In this document: positions 6,514 through 14,345 of the stretch, in pieces
How the letters are laid out: every line of letters begins with the position of its first letter
How positions within the stretch are numbered: the stretch's first letter is position 1
Assembly (NCBI GenBank): GCA_045576855.1
Contig: JAZNHG010000011.1
Location: 1 to 20,127, forward strand
Direction: 5' to 3'
Origin: Colimorpha sp045576855
Lineage (GTDB): Bacteria > Bacteroidota > Bacteroidia > Bacteroidales > P3
DNA length: 20,127 bases
Program-made: the position numbers and the translations under genes
Notes under the pieces: generated by a model
Database searches by the model: none
The model's input: only the letters and a program-made list of their open reading frames with translations
Told to the model about the DNA's origin: nothing

Positions 6514-6785
6514 AGGTAAGTAGACAGTAGGTAAGTAGGTAAGGCAATACCTTTTTAGGAGGTAAGTAGACAGTAGGTAAGTAGGTAAGGCAATACTTTT
6601 TAGTAGGTAAGTAGACAGTAGGTAAGTAGGTAAGGCAATACCTTTTTAGGAGGTAAGTAGACAGTAATTAAGTAGGTAAAGCAATACTTTTTAGGAGGTA
6701 CGTAGACAGTAGTTAAGTAGGTAAGGCAATACTTTTTAGGAGGTAAGTAGACAGTAGGTAAGTAGGTAAGGTAATACCGTTTAGT
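6514..6785. repeat. Six tandem copies of a 45-46 base minisatellite
   Basis: Copies start at 6514, 6560, 6605, 6651, 6696 and 6741 and end at 6785. Each has the form AGGTAAGTAGACAGTAGGTA + AGTAGGTAAGGCAATAC + CTTTTTAGG with a few substitutions or a 1-base length change. The first half is itself made of an AGTAGGTA motif. The array fills almost the whole gap between the aldo/keto reductase and dipeptidase genes, leaving 39 bases before the dipeptidase start. There are no spacers between copies and no nearby cas genes, so it is not a CRISPR array. Confidence 0.92.
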
Positions 6786-6824
6786 AAGACACTACCATTT
6801 TAAAGTTAAGACAATACTATTCAA

Positions 6825-8402
6825 ATGAAACGGATATTTATTCTTTTTGCCGCGCTGTTGCCGCTGTTGGCGGTGGGGCAGGTGAACACTAAGGAGAGTT
6901 GCACCTCGATTATGGTGGGCAAGCGGGCTTCGACGGACGGGAGCGTCATCACGTCGCACACCTGCGACGGGCGCTACCGCACCTGGATGACCATAGAGCC
7001 GGCCCAAAAAGCCGAGAAGGGGCGCAAGCACACGGTGCGCAAAGGGACAATGCACACGATGGACAAGGACGACACGATAGGTGTGCGCGCCGTGGGGACA
7101 ATCCCGATGGGAGGCGCCACCTACGCCTACCTCAACACTGCCTATCCCAGCATGAACGAGCACCAGCTGGCCATCGGCGAGACCACGTTCGGCGGCCCCG
7201 ACACGCTGCACAACCCCGAGGGTATGTTCCAAATCGAGGAACTGCAGCGCGTGGCCTTGATGAGCTGCACCACAGCGCGCGAGGCCATACAGCTCATCGG
7301 ACGCCTGGTGGCTAAATACGGCTACGGCGACGGTGGCGAATGCATCACGCTGGCCGACCGGCGCGAAGTGTGGCAGATGGAAATCATTGGCTGCGGCAAG
7401 GACCAGATAGGCGGCGTGTGGGCCGCCCAGCGCGTGCCCGACGACCACGTGGCCGTCAGCGCCAACATACCCCGCATCGGCCGACTGCAACGCAACAACC
7501 CGGACTACTTCCTCTGCTCGGACAATATCGAGGAGGTGGCCCGCAAATACGGCCTGTGGGACGGCGAGGGCGAGTTCTGCTTCTGGCGTGCCTTCAATAC
7601 CCCGTGGGCCAACGGCAAGAACTTCCGCGAACGCGAATACTTCATACTCAGCAGCCTGGCCCCCTCGCAGGGCTTCTCGATGGACATGGCCGAGCTGCCC
7701 TTCTCGGTGAAGCCGGACTCGCCGGTGGACGTGACCGACGTGATGCGGCTGCTGCGCTCCACCTACGAGGGTACGGACATGGACATGACCAAGAACCTGA
7801 AGGTGGTGGTGGACCGCAAGCGCGACGACGGCAGCACGTACAAGGACACCGTGGTCAGCCCCGTGGCCAACCCGTGGCTGACCGGCACCATGCAGCAGAC
7901 GCTGAATATGCTGGTGCCCGGCACCATAGACTTCAAGCGGACGGTGAGTGTGGCGTGGTGCAGCTACAGCTTTGTGGCGCAGCTGCGCGACTGGCTGCCC
8001 GACGCCGTGGGCGGCATCTGCTGGGTGGCCGTCGACAATCCGGGCCAGAGCCCGCGCGTGCCCGTCTTCTGCGGCACCACCGAGCTGCCGGAGGCTTACA
8101 ACACCTGCGGCCAGCGACAATACGTGGCCGATGCAGCCCTGTGGCAATACCGCCGCGCCAACAAGCTGGCCACCGTGGCATGGCAGCGCACCAAGAAGCA
8201 GCACATGAACGCAGTGCTGCACCACGAGGGCAAAGCCTTCAGCGGACTGAAGGCACTGGAGGACAACATCATGAAACTGGACAACGGCAAGAAGGTGACC
8301 AAGATGCTGAACGACTACACGCGCCAAATATACAGTGGCACGGTGGCTGCCTGGAGCGAGCTGGAGGCCCAATACTGGCAGATGTTCGGCATGGGATTTT
8401 GA
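6825..8402 (+). CDS. Secreted C69-family dipeptidase
   Basis: This 525-residue protein begins with a signal peptide (MKRIFILFAALLPLLAVGQ) followed by ESCTSIMVGKRASTDGS. In peptidase family C69, an N-terminal-nucleophile family, the Cys of the CTS motif becomes the catalytic N-terminal residue after processing; here it is Cys26. The following HTCDGRYRTW, EFCFWRAFNTPWANGKNFREREYF and the late WSELEAQYWQMF fit the family, and the length is in its usual range. It would cleave dipeptides in the periplasm or at the surface. Translation starts at the ATG at 6825, 39 bases after the minisatellite array; I see no TAnnTTTG box, so its promoter is unknown or lies within the array. The reading frame opposite (6792-8504) is a GC-driven shadow. 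Confidence 0.88.
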   Translation: MKRIFILFAALLPLLAVGQVNTKESCTSIMVGKRASTDGSVITSHTCDGRYRTWMTIEPAQKAEKGRKHTVRKGTMHTMDKDDTIGVRAVGTIPMGGATYAYLNTAYPSMNEHQLAIGETTFGGPDTLHNPEGMFQIEELQRVALMSCTTAREAIQLIGRLVAKYGYGDGGECITLADRREVWQMEIIGCGKDQIGGVWAAQRVPDDHVAVSANIPRIGRLQRNNPDYFLCSDNIEEVARKYGLWDGEGEFCFWRAFNTPWANGKNFREREYFILSSLAPSQGFSMDMAELPFSVKPDSPVDVTDVMRLLRSTYEGTDMDMTKNLKVVVDRKRDDGSTYKDTVVSPVANPWLTGTMQQTLNMLVPGTIDFKRTVSVAWCSYSFVAQLRDWLPDAVGGICWVAVDNPGQSPRVPVFCGTTELPEAYNTCGQRQYVADAALWQYRRANKLATVAWQRTKKQHMNAVLHHEGKAFSGLKALEDNIMKLDNGKKVTKMLNDYTRQIYSGTVAAWSELEAQYWQMFGMGF

Positions 8403-8407
8403 GGAGC

Positions 8408-8516
8408 GGAGAGTGGAGAGTGGAGAGCGGAGAGCGGGCTGCCGCACCCAGATACTGAACACTAAACACTGCTCACTGAACACTAAACACTGAACACTGA
8501 ACACTGAGCACTGTCA
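8408..8516. repeat. Compound heptamer repeat: GGAGAGY array, core, ACTGAAC array
   Basis: Four 7-base units GGAGAGT/GGAGAGC at 8408-8435 are followed by a GC-rich core (GGGCTGCCGCACCCAG near 8436-8451) and nine 7-base units at 8454-8516 (ACTGAAC, with ACTAAAC, ACTGCTC, ACTGAGC and ACTGTCA variants). The array fills the gap between the dipeptidase and transporter genes and ends only 6 bases before the transporter start. The same two unit types recur inside the transporter gene and at the window's right end. Confidence 0.88.
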
Positions 8517-8522
8517 ACTTAA

Positions 8523-9626
8523 ATGTTTATCGGAGAATTTATTGCGCTCTTTGTCGCCGTGTCGTGGACGGTGACGGCGCTCTTCGCCGAGGTGGCGTCG
8601 AAGCGCATGGGCTCGCTGCCGCTGAATGTGGTGAGGATGACCATGTCGCTTTCGCTGCTGGTGCTGACGCTATGGCTGACGATGGGTGTGCCGTGGCCGC
8701 GCTATGCCGACGGCAGCACGTGGCTGTGGCTGCTGCTGAGCGGCGTGGTGGGCTATGTCGTGGGCGACTATTGCCTGATGCAGGGCTACATATACATAGG
8801 TTCACGCTTCGGCCAACTCTTCATGACCCTGTCGGCGCCGACGGCAGCCCTGACCGGCTTCCTGCTCCTGGGCGAGCAGATGCGCCCGCTGGCCATCGTG
8901 GGCATGGTGGTGACACTGGCCGGTATCGCCATGTCCATCCTGGGGAGTGGAGAGCGGAGAGTGGAGAGTGGAGAGCGGAGAGCGGAGAGTGGTGAGCGGA
9001 GAGTGGAGAGTGGAGAACGGAGAGTGGTGAGCGGAGAGCGGAGAATGGCTGGGGGCGGAAGCCTGCTCTCCACTCTCCGCTCTCCACTCTCCACTCTCCA
9101 GCTGCGCCTGCCGCGGCGCGGAGTCTTCTACGCTGCCGTGGCGGGTATATGCCAGGGCTTCGGACTGGTGCTGAGCAAAATAGGATTGCAGCACTACGAC
9201 GCCGCCCTGGCCGCCGCCGGGATGACCGCCAGCATGGTGCCCGAAGGGGCGGTGCTGCCCATGCCGCTGACGCTCAGCGTCCCCTTCGCCGCCACGATGA
9301 TACGCGCCACGATGGGCCTCGCGGGCTTCTTCCTGCTGCTGAGGGTATTCCACCGCGACTGGCGCCAGCGGCTGAGCCATGCCGTCCACGACCGGCGCGC
9401 CATGTGGTGTGTGCTGGGCGCCACGGTGTTCGGCCCCTTCATCGGCGTCAGCGCCTCGCTGCTGGCCACGCAGTACACCTCGGCCGGCATCGCCCAGACG
9501 CTCTTCGCGCTGACGCCCGTCCTCATCCTGGCGCCGGCGGCCCTGCTGTTCCACCAGCGGGTCACGCTGCGCGAGGTGGTGGGCGCCGTGGTCAGTGTGG
9601 CGGGTGTGTGCCTCTTCTTCGTCTGA
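8523..9626 (+). CDS. EamA/DMT-family transporter with a repeat-encoded linker
   Basis: This 367-residue membrane protein of the drug/metabolite transporter superfamily is made of two EamA halves of about five membrane segments each: residues 1-140 (MFIGEFIALFVAVSWTVTAL ... AIVGMVVTLAGIAMSIL) and 197-367 (GVFYAAVAGICQGFGLVLSK ... EVVGAVVSVAGVCLFFV). The substrate is not predictable; the family exports small metabolites or amino acids. The linker, residues 141-193, is low complexity (GERRVES repeated, then LLSTLRSPLSTL) and is encoded by the 7-base GGAGAGY array and its inverted copy. Family members have a short loop here, so the linker is extra. The ATG at 8523 fits the family N-terminus and lies 6 bases after another heptamer array, leaving no room for an ordinary ribosome site. 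Confidence 0.87.
   Translation: MFIGEFIALFVAVSWTVTALFAEVASKRMGSLPLNVVRMTMSLSLLVLTLWLTMGVPWPRYADGSTWLWLLLSGVVGYVVGDYCLMQGYIYIGSRFGQLFMTLSAPTAALTGFLLLGEQMRPLAIVGMVVTLAGIAMSILGSGERRVESGERRAESGERRVESGERRVVSGERRMAGGGSLLSTLRSPLSTLQLRLPRRGVFYAAVAGICQGFGLVLSKIGLQHYDAALAAAGMTASMVPEGAVLPMPLTLSVPFAATMIRATMGLAGFFLLLRVFHRDWRQRLSHAVHDRRAMWCVLGATVFGPFIGVSASLLATQYTSAGIAQTLFALTPVLILAPAALLFHQRVTLREVVGAVVSVAGVCLFFV
8943..9100. repeat. In-frame GGAGAGY heptamer array with inverted partner inside the EamA gene
   Basis: Fourteen contiguous 7-base units of the GGAGAGT/GGAGAGC type run from 8949 to 9046 with a few variants (GGTGAGC, GGAGAAC, GGAGAAT). A core near 9047-9063 (GGCTGGGGGCGGAAGCC) follows, then the inverted form CTCTCCACTCTCCGCTCTCC and more to 9100. 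The two sides can pair as a long hairpin. Because 7 is not a multiple of 3, each 21 bases give 7 residues (SGERRVE), and gain or loss of one unit would shift the frame. Confidence 0.9.
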
Positions 9627-9675
9627 CCATCGCCCCCTCATGTCACCCGCATCACCGCTTCCGAAATGTTAAAAT

Positions 9676-9730
9676 GGTAGGATGGTGGTAGGATGGTGGT
9701 AGGATGATGGTAGGATGGTGGTAGGATGAC
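9676..9730. repeat. Five tandem copies of an 11-base repeat
   Basis: Units GGTAGGATGGT (9676, 9687, 9709), GGTAGGATGAT (9698) and GGTAGGATGAC (9720) are contiguous. The reverse complement of the third unit, ATCATCCTACC, appears at 20098-20108 near the right edge of the window, so this is a dispersed family. Confidence 0.88.
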
Positions 9731-9905
9731 CCCTCCCCCACCCCATGCCGTCCGTCTGTTGGCCCGACAACGTAATCGGCTATATATCTGCCACTTGCTT
9801 TCAAAAAGCCATTTTCCCACCCTCTCGGCCGCGGACGGGGTGCCCGACCGGTGTCCGAAACCGCAGCGGCGGGTTTCATTTTTCTTGCATTTTTAACATT
9901 TTTTC

Positions 9906-9934
9906 TTGCATGTGAAAAGATTTTTGTATATTTG
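9906..9934 (+). promoter_or_regulatory. Promoter of the nagB operon
   Basis: TTG at 9906-9908 and TATATTTG at 9927-9934 (TAnnTTTG) are 18 bases apart and are followed by GCACC. The -33 part lies in the second of two TTTTTCTTGCAT direct repeats about 20 bases apart, which could be an operator. The leader to the ATG at 10038 is about 95 bases long. Confidence 0.6.
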
Positions 9935-10037
9935 CACCGCTAAATTCAATTGCCACACCCACTGCCCGAAACACGTCGAACCCCCTGTCAAACAACTGAA
10001 AATAATGCACTTATTAACATATTAAAAACATCATTTT

Positions 10038-10856
10038 ATGCGCGTAATTATCAGTAAAGACTACGACGAAATGTCGGTCTGGGCCGCCAACTATGTGGCC
10101 AAACGTATCCTCGACTTCAAACCCACGGCGGAGCGTCCCTTCGTGCTCGGATGCCCCACCGGTAGTTCGCCCCTCGGGCTGTACCAGCACCTGGTGAAGC
10201 TGAACAAGAAAGGTGTTCTGAGCTTCCAGAATGTGGTGACGTTCAACATGGACGAGTATGTGGGCCTCGACGTGAAGCACCCCGAGAGCTACCACAGCTT
10301 CATGTGGACCAACTTCTTCAGCCACATAGACATCAAGCCGGAGAATGTGCACATCCTCGACGGCAACGCGCCCGACCTGATGGCGGAGTGCGCCCACTAC
10401 GAAGAGATGATTGCCCAGGCCGGCGGCATCGACCTGTTCATGGGCGGCGTGGGACCCGACGGGCATATTGCCTTCAACGAGCCGGGCTCGTCGCTCACGA
10501 GCCGCACCCGTATCAAGACACTGACCACCAACACCATCCAGGCCAACTGCCGCTTCTTCGACAACGACGAGAGCCTGGTGCCCAAGCAGGCCCTCACCGT
10601 CGGCGTGGGCACGGTGATGGATGCCCGCGAGGTGCTCATCCTCTGCAACGGTCCCAAGAAGGCCCGTGCGCTGCACCACATGATAGAGAACGGTGTGAAC
10701 CACATGTGGACCAGCAGCATGCTGCAGATGCACCAGCATGCCACCGTGGTGTGCGACGAAGAGGCTACCGTAGAGCTGAAAATCAGCACCTATCAGTACT
10801 TCAAGGACAAGCAGCGCATCGAAGGCACGGTCGAACGTTTCGTAAACCTCTTCTAG
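10038..10856 (+). CDS. nagB: Glucosamine-6-phosphate deaminase
   Basis: This 272-residue cytoplasmic enzyme converts glucosamine 6-phosphate to fructose 6-phosphate and ammonia, the last step of amino-sugar breakdown. The phosphate-binding segment GCPTGSSPLGLY (39-49), FNMDEY with Asp72, and GVGPDGHIAFNEPGSSL with Asp141, His143 and Glu148 place the catalytic residues at the same numbers as in E. coli NagB (266 residues). SRTRIKTL follows, as in the family. It starts at an ATG after a promoter and a long leader, and the DUF4954 gene follows after 7 bases, so the two form an operon. Induction by amino sugars is plausible but only the duplicated TTTTTCTTGCAT element hints at control. Confidence 0.97.
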   Translation: MRVIISKDYDEMSVWAANYVAKRILDFKPTAERPFVLGCPTGSSPLGLYQHLVKLNKKGVLSFQNVVTFNMDEYVGLDVKHPESYHSFMWTNFFSHIDIKPENVHILDGNAPDLMAECAHYEEMIAQAGGIDLFMGGVGPDGHIAFNEPGSSLTSRTRIKTLTTNTIQANCRFFDNDESLVPKQALTVGVGTVMDAREVLILCNGPKKARALHHMIENGVNHMWTSSMLQMHQHATVVCDEEATVELKISTYQYFKDKQRIEGTVERFVNLF

Positions 10857-10863
10857 TATTGCC

Positions 10864-12669
10864 ATGCCGGATACAATATACCGCAAGCTGACAGCCGCCG
10901 AAGTGGAGCGGCTGCAGCAGCTGGGCAATTGCGCAGACGACTGGTCGGCCATCGAGGTGGCCGACCAGTTCTGCGCCGACTGCCTGTGCCACAACACCTT
11001 CGATGGTCCTGTACACCTGGGCGCCATAGCGAAAGAGCGCGTGACGCGGGGCGAGCTGACGCTGCGCGAGGGTATCTATAACTCCACCCTTGCCAACGTG
11101 ACAATCGGCGACCATCCCGCCATCCACAATGTACGTATGCTCAGCGGCTACACCCTCGGCCGCGAAGTGGTGCTCTTCAATATCGACGAGATGACCTGCA
11201 CCGCCGACCCGCGGAGTGTGGCCTGGCTGGAGCCTATGAACGAGAATGGCGGCCGCCGCCTGCTGCCCTTCAGCGGCATGACCATCGGCGACGCCTACCT
11301 TTGGGCCCGCTACCGTGGACACAAGGTGCTGATGGACCGACTCGAGGACTTCACCTACGCCAGCCTTGCCACCCCCGAAGGCGCCTATGGCACCATCGGC
11401 GACTGCTGCACGGTGAAGAACACCAAGGCGTTGCGCAACGTAACGCTCCGGTCCGCGGCCGACGACCGCACCACCGTCGACGGTTGCATCCTGCTCAGCG
11501 ACGGCATTGTGGGCTACGGCTGCACGGTGGAGCACGGCGTCATAGCGGCACGCTTCCTGCTGGGCGAGCATGTACACCTGGAGTTTGGCCTGCGCCTGAA
11601 CGATACCGTCGTGGGCGACAACAGCACCCTGGCTCGCTGCGAGGTGGGCAACAGCATCATCTTCCCCGCTCACGAACAGCACCACAACAATTCGTTCCTC
11701 ATCGCCGGTCTCGTGATGGGACAGAGCAATATAGCCGCCGGCGGCACGATAGGCAGCAACCACAACAGCCGCACGGCCGACAACGAGCTGGCCGCCGGAC
11801 GCGGCTTCTGGCCGGGACTGTGCTGCTCATTCAAGCACTCGAGCCGCTTCGCCTCCTACTGCCTGCTGGCCAAGGCCGACTATCCGGCCGAGCTGGACAT
11901 CAAGCTGCCCTTCGCGCTGGTCAACAACAACGTCAGCCTGGACCGCCTGGAGGTGATGCCCGCCTACTGGTGGATGTACAATATGTACGCTATGGACCGC
12001 AACAGCAAGAAGTTCGCCAAGCGCGACAAGCGTGTGAAACGGGCCCAGAATATCGAGTTCGACAATCTGGCACCCGACACGGCCGAGGAGATGCTGCACG
12101 GCATGGAGCTGCTGCGCGGCTGGATGGCCACCGCCGACGCCGACGGCACGGTCTACGCCGACGGCATGGAGAAGGGCAAGCGCCGCACGGTCATCCTCAA
12201 AGCCCGCGAGGGCATGAGGGCCTACGAGGAGATGCTGGTCTACTACGCCATGAAGTACCTCACCGCAGAATATGGCCAGTCGCTGCCGCCCGCCAGCCTG
12301 GGCGATGCACAACGCACCACCAAGTGGGTCAACCTGGGCGGGCAATTGGTTGCCAACGACGATATGGAGCAGCTGATAGCCGACGTGGAGAATGGAGGCA
12401 TCGGCAGCTGGCAGGCCCTCAACAGTCGCCTGGACGAGCTGTGGAAGCAATACCCCGCCCGTCGGCTGCGCCACGCCTACGGTGTGCTGACCGCACTGGC
12501 CGGCCGCCGCGAGATAGGGGCCGACGAGTGGCAAAAGCTGCTGCAACGCTATGCCGATATACAGGCTTACATAGAAGAGCAGAAGACTGCCAGCCGCGAG
12601 AAGGACGACGTCAACCCCTATCGCCGCATGACCTACTGGGACGATGCCGAGCGCGACGCCGTGCTCTGA
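10864..12669 (+). CDS. DUF4954 family protein with left-handed beta-helix-like repeats
   Basis: This 601-residue protein resembles the DUF4954 family common in Bacteroidales. Residues about 60-300 contain many imperfect hexapeptide-type turns (LREGIYNSTLANVTIGDHPAIHNV, GTIGDCCTVKNTKALRNVTL, TTVDGCILLSDGIVGYGCTVEHGVIA, DTVVGDNSTLARCEVGNSIIF), as in left-handed beta-helix acyltransferases and sugar nucleotidyltransferases. The second half (KLPFALVNNNVSLDRLEVMPAYWWMYNMYAM onward) is largely helical. Its function is unknown; being coupled to nagB suggests a role with amino sugars or their nucleotide forms. The operon ends at the hairpin at 12694-12720. Confidence 0.85.
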   Translation: MPDTIYRKLTAAEVERLQQLGNCADDWSAIEVADQFCADCLCHNTFDGPVHLGAIAKERVTRGELTLREGIYNSTLANVTIGDHPAIHNVRMLSGYTLGREVVLFNIDEMTCTADPRSVAWLEPMNENGGRRLLPFSGMTIGDAYLWARYRGHKVLMDRLEDFTYASLATPEGAYGTIGDCCTVKNTKALRNVTLRSAADDRTTVDGCILLSDGIVGYGCTVEHGVIAARFLLGEHVHLEFGLRLNDTVVGDNSTLARCEVGNSIIFPAHEQHHNNSFLIAGLVMGQSNIAAGGTIGSNHNSRTADNELAAGRGFWPGLCCSFKHSSRFASYCLLAKADYPAELDIKLPFALVNNNVSLDRLEVMPAYWWMYNMYAMDRNSKKFAKRDKRVKRAQNIEFDNLAPDTAEEMLHGMELLRGWMATADADGTVYADGMEKGKRRTVILKAREGMRAYEEMLVYYAMKYLTAEYGQSLPPASLGDAQRTTKWVNLGGQLVANDDMEQLIADVENGGIGSWQALNSRLDELWKQYPARRLRHAYGVLTALAGRREIGADEWQKLLQRYADIQAYIEEQKTASREKDDVNPYRRMTYWDDAERDAVL

Positions 12670-12693
12670 GTCCCGCTTGCCTGCTAAACAATG

Positions 12694-12720
12694 AAGGCCA
12701 TCTGTGCGATGGCCTTTTTT
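12694..12720 (+). terminator. Rho-independent terminator after DUF4954
   Basis: Perfect 9-base arms AAGGCCATC (12694-12702) and GATGGCCTT (12708-12716) flank the loop TGTGC and run into six Ts (12715-12720). It lies 25 bases after the stop codon, and 17 bases from the convergent yifB stop. Confidence 0.9.
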
Positions 12721-12736
12721 CATGCTTTGCTGTACG

Positions 12737-14275
12737 TCAGCCACCCCAACTGTCGCGGTCGAGCGAACGGTAGGTGATGGCTTCTTGCAGATGGTAGGGG
12801 CGGATGTCGGGGCTGGCCTCGAGGTCGGCGATGGTGCGGCTGACGCGCAGAATGCGGTCGTAGGCGCGGGCACTGAGGCCCAGGCGGTTCATGGCCTGCT
12901 CCATAATCTGGCGGCATTCGTCGGTGAGAGCACAGTATTCGCGCGTGAGTTTGCTGCCCATCTGGGCATTGCAGTGCACGCCGGGATGGCTGGCGAAACG
13001 GGCGGTCTGTATGGCACGGGCGGCGACGACACGCTCGCGGATGGCGGCGCTGCTCTCGGCCCGGCCGTCCCGGTTCAGCTGACTCACCGGCACGGGGGTC
13101 ACCTCGATGTGTATGTCGATGCGGTCCATCAGGGGGCCGCTGACCTTGTTCAGGTAGCGCTTCACGGCACCGGCGGGGCAGGTGCACTCGATGGTGGGGT
13201 GGTTGTAGTAGCCGCAGGGGCAGGGGTTCATGGCGGCAACGAGCATGAACGAAGCGGGATAGTCGATGGTCATCCTGGCCCGGCTGATGGTGACGCGACG
13301 CTCCTCCATTGGCTGGCGCAGCACTTCGAGCACCGTACGCTTGAACTCGGGCAGTTCGTCGAGGAAAAGCACCCCGTTGTGGGCCAGGCTGATCTCGCCC
13401 GGCTTGGGGTTGGTGCCGCCACCCACGAGGGCCACATCACTCACCGTATGGTGCGGCGCACGGAAGGGGCGCACGGCAATGAGCGAGTCCTCGCTGCGCA
13501 TAAGGCCCGCCACGCTGTGTATCTGTGTGGTCTCCAGGCTCTCGCTGAGGGTCAACGGCGGCAATATGCCCGGCATGCGCTTGGCAAGCATGCTCTTGCC
13601 CGAACCCGGAGGGCCTATCATGATGGCATTGTGGCCACCGGCGGCGGCTATCTCCAGACAGCGCTTGACCGAGTCCTGCCCCTTGACGTCGGCGAAGTCG
13701 TATTCGTAGTTGCTCAGCGAGCGGGCGAACTCGGCTCGGGTGTCCACCACCGTCTGCTCGATGGTGCCCGTGCCATTGAAGAAGTCCACCACCTGTTTGA
13801 GGCTCTCGGCACCGTAGACCTCCAGATTGTTCACTATGGCGGCCTCGCGGGCATTGGCAGACGGCAGTATGATGCCCTTGCACTTGCGTCGGCGCGCTTC
13901 GATGGCAATGGGAAGCACCCCCTTGATAGGTCGCAGCATGCCGTCCAGCCCCAGCTCGCCCATTATGACATAGCGGTCCAGCTCGTCGCTCTTCACCATG
14001 CCCACCGAGCCGAGGATGCCCAGCGCGATAGTGAGGTCGTAGGCCGCCCCCTCCTTCTTGAGGTCGGCGGGAGCCATATTCACCACCACACTTTGGTTGG
14101 GCACCTTGTATCCCGATTCGAAGAAGGCTGCCGAGATGCGCTGCCCGCTCTCGCGTACGGCATTATCGGGCAAGCCCACGATGGAGAATCCCACTCCCGG
14201 GCCGGCGGTCACCTCTACGGTGACCGTCACGGCGTTCACACCGACGATAGCACTCCCGTATGTCTTGACTAACAT
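12737..14275 (-). CDS. comM: YifB/ComM family Mg-chelatase-like AAA+ ATPase
   Basis: This 512-residue protein has the three-part ComM layout: an N-terminal domain of the ribosomal S5/Lon-protease fold (MLVKTYGSAIVGVNAVTVTVEV ... GFSIVGLPDNAVRES), the AAA+ core with Walker A GPPGSGKS (221-228) and Walker B GVLFLDELPE (301-310), and the Mg-chelatase-type C-terminal domain (AMNPCPCGYYNHP ... SGPLMDRIDIHIEV ... LGLSARAYDRILRVSRTIADLE). ComM in naturally competent bacteria is a helicase that extends recombination branches during transformation; many non-competent bacteria keep it too. It is transcribed on its own from the promoter at 14303-14333 and faces the nagB operon terminator. Confidence 0.96.
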   Translation of the reverse strand: MLVKTYGSAIVGVNAVTVTVEVTAGPGVGFSIVGLPDNAVRESGQRISAAFFESGYKVPNQSVVVNMAPADLKKEGAAYDLTIALGILGSVGMVKSDELDRYVIMGELGLDGMLRPIKGVLPIAIEARRRKCKGIILPSANAREAAIVNNLEVYGAESLKQVVDFFNGTGTIEQTVVDTRAEFARSLSNYEYDFADVKGQDSVKRCLEIAAAGGHNAIMIGPPGSGKSMLAKRMPGILPPLTLSESLETTQIHSVAGLMRSEDSLIAVRPFRAPHHTVSDVALVGGGTNPKPGEISLAHNGVLFLDELPEFKRTVLEVLRQPMEERRVTISRARMTIDYPASFMLVAAMNPCPCGYYNHPTIECTCPAGAVKRYLNKVSGPLMDRIDIHIEVTPVPVSQLNRDGRAESSAAIRERVVAARAIQTARFASHPGVHCNAQMGSKLTREYCALTDECRQIMEQAMNRLGLSARAYDRILRVSRTIADLEASPDIRPYHLQEAITYRSLDRDSWGG

Positions 14276-14302
14276 AATATCTGTCCGTTAAAAATGAGAC
14301 TG

Positions 14303-14333
14303 CAAAGATACTCATTATTCGCCATACGGCAAA
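14303..14333 (-). promoter_or_regulatory. Promoter of comM/yifB
   Basis: Read on the minus strand, TTTG (14333-14330) and TATCTTTG (14310-14303) are 19 bases apart, the standard primary promoter form of Bacteroidetes. The start codon is 28 bases further on. It lies in the 70-base gap after the outer-membrane protein gene. Confidence 0.7.
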
Positions 14334-14345
14334 ATATTTTTTACT

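Larger units (their letters stand above)
9627..10037. other. 411-base intergenic region ahead of nagB
   Basis: No gene is visible here. From left to right it holds the 11-base repeat array (9676-9730), a C-rich run (9731-9745), GC-rich sequence without open frames, two TTTTTCTTGCAT direct repeats (9878-9890 and 9898-9911), the nagB promoter and an untranslated leader of roughly 95 bases. I see no convincing terminator for the transporter gene. Confidence 0.6.

Noticed and set aside
6514..6785. CRISPR array
   Set aside because: The 45-46 base copies are contiguous without spacers and no cas genes are present.
6792..8504. 570-residue open frame on the minus strand opposite the dipeptidase
   Set aside because: It is a by-product of GC-rich third positions; the translation is His/Ala/Gly/Val-rich with no domain, while the plus strand encodes a clear C69 peptidase.
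12704..14272. 522-residue open frame on the plus strand opposite comM
   Set aside because: Low-complexity His/Gly/Ala-rich translation with no family features; the minus strand has an unmistakable ComM protein.
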